Part shown: positions 58,072 to 64,000 of the stretch, piece by piece
How the letters are laid out: each line of letters starts with the position of its first letter
Position numbering within the stretch: the first letter of the stretch is position 1
From: Phenylobacterium sp. RIFCSPHIGHO2_01_FULL_69_31
Lineage (GTDB): Bacteria; Pseudomonadota; Alphaproteobacteria; Caulobacterales; Caulobacteraceae
DNA length: 64,000 nt
NCBI RefSeq assembly: GCF_001824475.1
Contig: NZ_MHXN01000042.1
Location: 62,001-126,000 of the forward strand
Reading direction: 5' to 3'
The notes under the pieces: model-generated
What the model saw: only the letters and a program-made list of their open reading frames with translations
Told to the model about the DNA's origin: nothing
Databases searched by the model: none
Made by a program: the position numbers and the translations under genes

Positions 58072-58168
58072 CTGGGGTGGAGCAAATGATTCTAGCCCAA
58101 CCGTCGCGGAGGTTGGCGGCCTCTGCTTTCGGCGTCAGGCCGGATGGCTTCTCGATCGCTGCGGGTCC

Positions 58169-61100
58169 CTACCGATCCGCCTGGCCCGTCGTCCGCGGAC
58201 CCAGCCAGCCGGCCATGTCGACCTCGTCGCTCACGCGGTACGGGCGGCCCCACTGGTCGGTGAAAAAGCGTTCCATCTCGGGCCGGGTGAATGGCCGCGA
58301 GCCCAGGCGGCCGAAGATGGCCATCTGGCCGCCGGTCTCGTCCACGGCCCGGTCGCGATCCAGGCCCTTGGACAGCGCCAGCGCCGGCGACGGCGTGCGG
58401 GCCCAGGCGATCAGTTCGGGCTTCGGCGGCGGCGAGAAGCCGTAGAAGTTGGGTTGGCTGGAGGGGCTGATCAGTTGCAGCACCTTCACCCCGTTCCGCC
58501 CGTCGGCGACATAGGCGAACAGGGAGGCGTTGGTCGAGGCGACCACCACGTCCTCGGCGTCGTTCAGCGCACCGCCCGCATCGAACTTCTGGTAGAGGCG
58601 CGGCCGCTCGGGATTCTTCACATCGACGATGACCAGGCCGTCCTTTTTGGCCGCCACATAGGCGAAGGTGCGGGCCACATAGACGCGGCGAGCGTCCACC
58701 AGCGGCACGGTCGCGCCCTCCACGAGCTTCGGCTGGTCGAGCTTGGTGACGTCAAGGACCTCCAGGCCCCGGGCCGTGGTGACCCAGAGGTAGCGGAACT
58801 GCAGCGCCGACCCGCGCACGTCCGGCAGGGACACGGTGGTCACGTGCCGCGGCTTCAGCGGATCGTTCAGGTCCACGACCACCAGGCCGGCGTCGGCGGC
58901 GATATAGGCATAGTGGCCGCCCAGGGTGATGTGGCGGGCGCCCTTCAGCACCCCACCGGCGTTCCAGGTCGCCGCCCGCTTCAGCTTGTTGTTGCGCGGC
59001 TCACCGTCGGCCAGGGTGTTCACGTTGACGAGGATCAGCCCCTCCTCGCTGTCGGTCACGACGGCGTAGGAATAGAGCGGGTGGAACGTCTGCTCCTGGT
59101 TGGCCTGAAGCAGGCTGACGTCGGCGCCCGTGACGGCGTCCTTGACCATCATCTTCTGCATCGCCTCGTTCCGCAGCGGGGCGATGTTCTGGTTGGTGGG
59201 CAGGGCCATGCAGGTGGCGTTCTTCGACGGCACGTGGGTGTTGTGGCCCAGAGGCGAGAACGGCGCCGAGACGACCCGCTGGGAGACGCCCTTGTTGGCC
59301 ACGCTGGCGGCGTCGAACACCCGGAAGCCGCCCTTCCCTTCGGCCACGAACATGTACTCGCCGCGCAGCTGCAGGCAGCGGGCCGCCCCGTCGGTCTTGG
59401 AGACGAAGTTCGAGATCTCCTCGGCGCTGTCCTCCTCGCCGCCCGAGACGCCCTTCACGAAGGGCTTGCCGCGCACCCAGTTCTTCAGCTCGCGCTTATT
59501 CTGGTCCACGTGCAGCTTGTAGAAGTCGGGATAGGCGTACCGGTGCAGGTACGAGCCGAACACCGCCTGCGGCTCGCTCCATTCGGAGACGCGCACCGCC
59601 TCGATGCCGTCCTCCAGGCCGACCCAGGCGTTCAGGCCCACGAAGTTCACGAAGTTGGTCCCCAGCAGCAGGAGCTGGGCCATGATCGCGTTGTTGTCGT
59701 TGGCCGCGCTCACGTGGCAGTCCGAGCAGGTCTTGGTCTCGGTCGTCCGCACCGTGTGCGGGAAGTGCGGCGCGAAGGCCTGGCTGGAAAAGCCCGAGGC
59801 GGCGATCGGCGGCTGCTGCACGTAGATCCGCTCGCGGTTCACGTTGGTCGAGGACAGCACCAGGGCCGAGGACGAACGCACCGGGGCGATGGTCGAGCCC
59901 TTGGTCGTGGAGTGGACCCCCAACTGGTACATGTCGTCCCGGGCGACCTGGGGATTGTAGGTCGCGTAGTTCCGGGTCTCCTCGCCCTCGTACTTGTGGG
60001 TCGTGGTCTTCCAGTTCGCCTCGATGGGCAGGTGGCAGCCCGCGCACGCCGTGGTCCACGAGGTGTGGCAGGCGAAGCATTCCATCTCGTCGTCGTTGTG
60101 GGCCCGGTTCGCCGGATCGACGCCCGGTCCCCACGTGAACGGCCGGCCATCCTTGCTGATTTTGCCCATCAGCTTGGCGCGCGCCGACTTGGCGTTGAAG
60201 TCGGGCGAGGTGCGGTCGACCGTGTCCTTGGTCAGCTTCACCCGCCATTCCAGCTTCGGATCCAGCAGCGAGCGCTGGATCAGGACCTGGCGACCGTCGC
60301 GCTCCACCCACTCGAATCGGCGCTGGCCGTCCGGGTTGCGCAGCAGGGACAGGTCGTTGCCTTTCGGATCGGCGGCCGGGCCCGAGGTGCGCAGGGTCGG
60401 ATAGGCCGACGAGGTGCCGTGGCAGTCCTTGCAGCGGATCTCCACCGCATTGGCCACCTCGCCCATGATCAGCCCCGAGCCGTGGCTGTCCTGGCTGAAG
60501 TGGCAGTCGGCGCACTGCATGCCCTTCTCGGCATGGATGTCCATCATGTGGACCGCCTTGCCCGGCGCGTTCTCGCCCACGGGCGTGAACTCAGGGGCGC
60601 CGGCCTTGTGGAACTTCTCCGGATCGTCGTTGGCGATGACCGCGCCGTCCTTGTCCAGCAACTCGCCGTCGCGGTTGCGCTTGAACACAGCGCGGAAGTT
60701 CCAGCCGTGGCCATGGTAGTCGGCGAACTGGGTGTCCTTGAGCTTCTTGTTGAGGCCGAAGACGTTGCGCAGGAAGTCGAGGTCTGCCCACTTGCCCCGT
60801 GGCGCCGCGCCCTCGGGATTGCGGTTCAGGACCTTTCGCATCTCTTCCGAGGTCGGGTACTTCTGCCGCTCCGGCCACATGAACGGCGCGTCGGCCTCGT
60901 AGTCCCACATCGTGTAGCCGAGGTAGGTGTTCACGAACATGTTCGGCTGGTGCATGTGGCAGTTCATGCACTGGGCCGTGGGGATCGCGCGCGTGAACGC
61001 GTGCTTGATCGGGTGTCCCGGCTCGTCCTTCGGGATCGTCGGATCCGCCTGCGCGCTCTGGCCGTCGCGTCCGAACTGGGCCCAGGTCGAACTCGCGTGC

Positions 61101-62143
61101 GGCTGGCGGTTGTTGGCGTAGACCACGTGGCACGAGGCGCAGCCCGACGAGCGGTAGTCGCCCGGCTGGTCGTTGGTCCCCAGGAACCAGGTGAAGGGGT
61201 CGTTCAGGCGCGTCTTGTGGATGTTGAGCAGCGGGATCGCCGCGCGAAGCCCGGTGCCGGGCCCGCGGTTCGACTGACGGATGTCCGGCCGCCCAGGCTC
61301 CTCCAGGCGTTGGATCTGGCCGTTGGCGTTGGGCAGGCCCACCTCGGCGAACTGGCTGTTGATGTTGCGGCCGCCGCGCTCGAACACACGGAAAATGTCC
61401 CCAGGCGGCGTCACCTGCCAGGTGGGCGCCGGATAGAGGGTCGGCAGCGCGCCGCGCTTGGCTTGTTCCGGCGTCACCGTGCCAGGCGGGTTTCCGGGCG
61501 ACAGCAGCCGGGCCGGCTCGCCGTGAGCCGTGTAGGCCTCCCCCAGGACGTAGTTCTTAAACGGCAGGATCCCGTTGTTGTAAGACGCGCCGCCGAAGAA
61601 CATGGCGCCCGTCGCCATCAGCGATCGCTCCGCCTTCTCGATCAGCTCCATGTGGCAGGCGCCGCAGGCCTGGCGCGCCACCCGGTAGTCCGAGGGGTTC
61701 ACGAAGCGGATGTACTCCGGCTCCTCCTTGTTCAGGAGCGTGTAGCTCTGCTTGGGATTGGCCGAGCTGGGATAGTGCCAGGTCTTCGGATAGCGCGGCA
61801 GCACGTGGGCCCGGTCGCGCAGGGCGACGTACTGGGGCGCCGTCTTCGCCAGGCCGGCGGGCGCGATCACGCCGGCGTCGCCGCCGTGGCAGGACGCGCA
61901 GCCCAGCTTCACCGCCTGGGACATGTGCATCGTCTTGGCGTCGCTGTCGGTGTGGCAGGAGACGCAGCCGGCGCTGTCGCGATCGACCTCGGCGTCCGTC
62001 ATGCCCAGCTTGGCTGGCGCGGCGGCGACGTACTTGCGGGCCACCGGCTTCTCGGCCTCGCTGGCCTTCAGGGACAGGGGCGCGAGCAGAGTCGCTGCGA
62101 TCAGCGCTCCCGTCCTCAGCCAGTTTGTCCCGAATTTCAGCAT
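58169..62143 (-). CDS. Secreted decahaem cytochrome c with C-terminal LVIVD-repeat domain
   Basis: 1324 residues. Signal peptide 1-27 (LRTGALIAATLLAPLSLKAS). Ten CxxCH motifs between 60 and about 800 (CVSCH, CASCH, CGACH, CASCH, CMNCH, CADCH, CKDCH, CFACH, CAGCH, CSDCH), with many distal His. The last third has LVIVD-type repeats (YAYIAADAGLVVVDLNDPLK; YLWVTTARGLEVLDVTKL; FAYVAAKKDGLVIVDVKNPE), predicting a beta-propeller. No membrane helix after the signal, so periplasmic or surface-exposed. It begins 7 bp after the beta-barrel gene stop, as in porin-cytochrome conduits. No close named family recognised. Confidence 0.88.
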   Translation of the reverse strand: MLKFGTNWLRTGALIAATLLAPLSLKASEAEKPVARKYVAAAPAKLGMTDAEVDRDSAGCVSCHTDSDAKTMHMSQAVKLGCASCHGGDAGVIAPAGLAKTAPQYVALRDRAHVLPRYPKTWHYPSSANPKQSYTLLNKEEPEYIRFVNPSDYRVARQACGACHMELIEKAERSLMATGAMFFGGASYNNGILPFKNYVLGEAYTAHGEPARLLSPGNPPGTVTPEQAKRGALPTLYPAPTWQVTPPGDIFRVFERGGRNINSQFAEVGLPNANGQIQRLEEPGRPDIRQSNRGPGTGLRAAIPLLNIHKTRLNDPFTWFLGTNDQPGDYRSSGCASCHVVYANNRQPHASSTWAQFGRDGQSAQADPTIPKDEPGHPIKHAFTRAIPTAQCMNCHMHQPNMFVNTYLGYTMWDYEADAPFMWPERQKYPTSEEMRKVLNRNPEGAAPRGKWADLDFLRNVFGLNKKLKDTQFADYHGHGWNFRAVFKRNRDGELLDKDGAVIANDDPEKFHKAGAPEFTPVGENAPGKAVHMMDIHAEKGMQCADCHFSQDSHGSGLIMGEVANAVEIRCKDCHGTSSAYPTLRTSGPAADPKGNDLSLLRNPDGQRRFEWVERDGRQVLIQRSLLDPKLEWRVKLTKDTVDRTSPDFNAKSARAKLMGKISKDGRPFTWGPGVDPANRAHNDDEMECFACHTSWTTACAGCHLPIEANWKTTTHKYEGEETRNYATYNPQVARDDMYQLGVHSTTKGSTIAPVRSSSALVLSSTNVNRERIYVQQPPIAASGFSSQAFAPHFPHTVRTTETKTCSDCHVSAANDNNAIMAQLLLLGTNFVNFVGLNAWVGLEDGIEAVRVSEWSEPQAVFGSYLHRYAYPDFYKLHVDQNKRELKNWVRGKPFVKGVSGGEEDSAEEISNFVSKTDGAARCLQLRGEYMFVAEGKGGFRVFDAASVANKGVSQRVVSAPFSPLGHNTHVPSKNATCMALPTNQNIAPLRNEAMQKMMVKDAVTGADVSLLQANQEQTFHPLYSYAVVTDSEEGLILVNVNTLADGEPRNNKLKRAATWNAGGVLKGARHITLGGHYAYIAADAGLVVVDLNDPLKPRHVTTVSLPDVRGSALQFRYLWVTTARGLEVLDVTKLDQPKLVEGATVPLVDARRVYVARTFAYVAAKKDGLVIVDVKNPERPRLYQKFDAGGALNDAEDVVVASTNASLFAYVADGRNGVKVLQLISPSSQPNFYGFSPPPKPELIAWARTPSPALALSKGLDRDRAVDETGGQMAIFGRLGSRPFTRPEMERFFTDQWGRPYRVSDEVDMAGWLGPRTTGQADR

Positions 62144-62150
62144 CTTGCCC

Positions 62151-64000
62151 CTAGAAGGTGAGAACGGCGTTCAAGAGGATCGAATAGTAGCGCTTATCAC
62201 GATCCCGGTTTTCGAACAGGTCGTTGAAGCCCTTGCCCGGGTCGAAGGCCGCGGCCGAGGCCCGGAAGACCAGGTTCTGGCTCATGTGCGGCCGCCAGAT
62301 CGTGGAGACCGAAGCGTCCCAGCCCAGCGACTTCGGGATCGAGCCTTCCTGCCGCAGCGCCTGCAGCACCGCTGTGTTTGAGAACGAGATGTGGTTGAGG
62401 TTGGCCGACACCCGCAGCTCGGGCGTCACGTCGAAGTCCGCGCCGCCGCCTAAGAGGACCGTGCCCGGATTGTTGAAGTTGGACTGCCCCTCCTCCTTGG
62501 ACGAGCGCAGGCTGTTCAGCACGCCGTTGCGGCCGTTGACGCTGATCACCCGCCCGCCGCCCGCGAAGGGGATGGTCTGGCGAATCCAATAGCTGGTGTC
62601 TGATCCCGCGAACTGCGGGTTCTCGAATATGGCGTCGAACCCCGTTTCCTTGTTGTCATACGGGTCCTTGTCGCCGGATGCGTAAAGGCCCTGCAGGCGC
62701 AGCCGCACCCAGCTGAAGTCGATCGAAGGCTCGGCGGCCACGAAGTAGCTGCGGATCTTCGCCTTGCGATCCGTCAGGATGCTGTTTCGGTTCTCGCCGA
62801 ACGCATAGAAGGCCGAGGCGGTCAGGTTGATCCGCCCGATGCGGCCGTCGGCGTTGTAGCCCAGGTAGGTCACGTCGTAGTCGCGGCCGCGCAGGCTGCC
62901 CAGCAGGGCGGGCCGCTGGGGAAACCCGTTCTTGTCGACGTAGATCTCGTCGCCTTCGCGGTTGCGGTTGTGCGCCACCATCACCTGCGAAGTGAGGCCC
63001 GGGAACGGCAGGTCCTGGCGATAGAGCGAGCCGATGAAGACGTAGTCGTCGCGCAGGTCCTGGGTGACGTCGTTGAGGCCCGAGTTGGTGTCCTTCTCGA
63101 TCCGCCAGAAGGCCGCCAGGTTGTACTGGAACCGGTTGTTGTCGCGGTTGCCGAACAGGCGAACGCCCAGCTGGTTGTCCTGGAACAGGAAGCCGCGGAA
63201 TTCGGACGAGAACGGCTGGATCCCGACCCGCAGGCTGTCGAAGTCGTAGCGGTCCGAGACGTTGCGCAGGTGATAGTCGACGAACAGTTCCTGGACGCCC
63301 AGGAACGAGTCGTTCCGGTGGCTCTTGCGGCTGGGCTCGACGAAGAGGACGCGCCTCTCGGGCACATCGACGTAATTGTGCTGGAAGGCCAGGGCGACCC
63401 GGAATTCCAGGTCCGGCGGCTTGTACGCGGTGGAACCCTTGATCAACGCGGCGCTCGCGATGAACGTCTGCGCCATCACCAGACTGGTGTTGTTGCCGAA
63501 GACGTCCAGGCTGCCCGGCCGGCTGGTGGTCTGCACCCCCACCGGGATCGGGAAGCTGCGCGGCTCCACCACGGTGTCGGAGATGCCGCTCAACGCGACG
63601 AACCAGTCGTGCGTCCCCTTGATGGGGATGTCGCCCTTCAGGAAGTTCTGGTTGTACGGGTCGAACCAGCGCGGCTTGGTGACCCCCAATGCGCCGGCAA
63701 GCCGCCACCGGTCTGGGATCGGGACCTCGTCCTTCGGAAAGGCTTCAGGCGGCGGCGCGCGCACCGCGCCCGGATTGTCCTGGACCACCGGCGGCGGCAG
63801 GTCCTTCTGCCGCCCGGGCACGCGCCGGCCCTCCAGGATGTCGTCGATCGTCGGCGCAGGTTCGCCGTCTGCGGGCGGCGGCTCCGGCTGAGCGACCGTG
63901 GCCGGCTCCTGCGCCGCCGCGTCGCTTGCGGAACCGGGGGCCGGCGCCGCGCCAGAGTCGACGACCCGGCCGTCCAGGATGTCTTCGATGGTCAGTGAGC
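62151..64000 (-). CDS. Outer-membrane beta-barrel protein, 5' end outside window
   Basis: The frame is open from the right edge (616 codons visible); a GTG at 63821 gives only a truncated start. Visible N-terminus is Pro/Ala-rich and contains a repeated motif: LTIEDILDGRVV and, 36 residues later, TIDDILEGRRV. Then comes RWFDPYNQNFLKGDIPI and about 480 residues of alternating amphipathic strands ending in aromatic LLNAVLTF, the terminal Phe of barrel proteins. Likely forms the pore partner of the downstream decahaem protein. Similar in logic to MtrB/PioB, but no CxxC and no clear sequence match. Confidence 0.8.
   Translation of the reverse strand, partial: SLTIEDILDGRVVDSGAAPAPGSASDAAAQEPATVAQPEPPPADGEPAPTIDDILEGRRVPGRQKDLPPPVVQDNPGAVRAPPPEAFPKDEVPIPDRWRLAGALGVTKPRWFDPYNQNFLKGDIPIKGTHDWFVALSGISDTVVEPRSFPIPVGVQTTSRPGSLDVFGNNTSLVMAQTFIASAALIKGSTAYKPPDLEFRVALAFQHNYVDVPERRVLFVEPSRKSHRNDSFLGVQELFVDYHLRNVSDRYDFDSLRVGIQPFSSEFRGFLFQDNQLGVRLFGNRDNNRFQYNLAAFWRIEKDTNSGLNDVTQDLRDDYVFIGSLYRQDLPFPGLTSQVMVAHNRNREGDEIYVDKNGFPQRPALLGSLRGRDYDVTYLGYNADGRIGRINLTASAFYAFGENRNSILTDRKAKIRSYFVAAEPSIDFSWVRLRLQGLYASGDKDPYDNKETGFDAIFENPQFAGSDTSYWIRQTIPFAGGGRVISVNGRNGVLNSLRSSKEEGQSNFNNPGTVLLGGGADFDVTPELRVSANLNHISFSNTAVLQALRQEGSIPKSLGWDASVSTIWRPHMSQNLVFRASAAAFDPGKGFNDLFENRDRDKRYYSILLNAVLTF

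Noticed and set aside
57944..62161. 1405-codon plus-strand open frame
   Set aside because: Exactly antisense to the decahaem gene; its Arg/His/Gly-rich translation has no motifs and arises from high GC at third positions.

Overview
The window is GC-rich, densely coding alphaproteobacterial chromosome. The gene set (guaB, guaA, a MAPEG protein and an RsmB-type methyltransferase together, TamA/TamB, HspQ, PhhA, pst/pho genes, a CcmFGHI operon) and frequent 1-4 bp stop/start overlaps suggest a Caulobacterales member, perhaps Phenylobacterium or Caulobacter. That placement is inferred from gene content, not from a marker gene.

Left edge (1-5276): the integrase end of a genomic island abutting the 3' end of guaA, a well-known island insertion site. 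It carries a tyrosine integrase, an AlpA-like regulator, repeated TACCGTCA boxes next to the integrase, and a cargo operon: a 65-residue protein, an SMC/Rad50-like ATPase with a CPMC zinc-hook motif, and a DCL-family (DUF3223) protein running off the left edge. The cargo looks like an accessory, possibly anti-phage, module.

5277-21292 is mainly core: guaA, an rRNA cytosine methyltransferase, a MAPEG protein, guaB, an MFS transporter divergent from a LysR regulator, an SRPBCC-ArsR pair with repeated operator boxes, a large autotransporter, Ppx/GppA-RlmE, HspQ, phenylalanine hydroxylase and a thioesterase. 21298-27278 is the tamA-tamB outer-membrane assembly operon. 27476-30926 is the circularly permuted ATP-grasp / alpha-E / transglutaminase triad. 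31055-40682 is a phosphate locus: pstSCAB-phoU, then a second phoU, phoB and phoR, with two Pho boxes, a metallophosphoesterase, and a plus-strand terminator that suggests a small RNA. 40682-44873 is ccmF-ccmG-ccmH-ccmI, whose last gene overlaps phoR.

Right third (45004-64000), the most unusual part: an electron-transfer locus with built-in cyclic-nucleotide signalling. It encodes (i) an FAD/NAD(P) oxidoreductase fused to two cyclic-nucleotide-binding domains and a four-cluster ferredoxin module; (ii) a five-helix membrane protein with two His-x13-His pairs, the bis-heme ligand pattern of b cytochromes; (iii) an FHA domain joined by one membrane helix to a ten-CxxCH cytochrome; (iv) glutamate dehydrogenase, an acetolactate-synthase-like ThDP enzyme and an aldehyde dehydrogenase; (v) a CpdA-like phosphodiesterase 3 bp from a CHASE2 adenylate cyclase; and, across a pair of 51-bp inverted REP-like elements, (vi) a secreted ten-CxxCH cytochrome with a C-terminal LVIVD-repeat domain and (vii) an outer-membrane beta-barrel running off the right edge. 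Together they outline a path from NAD(P)H through quinone and periplasm to the outer membrane, apparently gated by cAMP and phosphopeptide recognition, beside the genes that attach haem to c-type cytochromes. The parts are read directly; the pathway is inferred.
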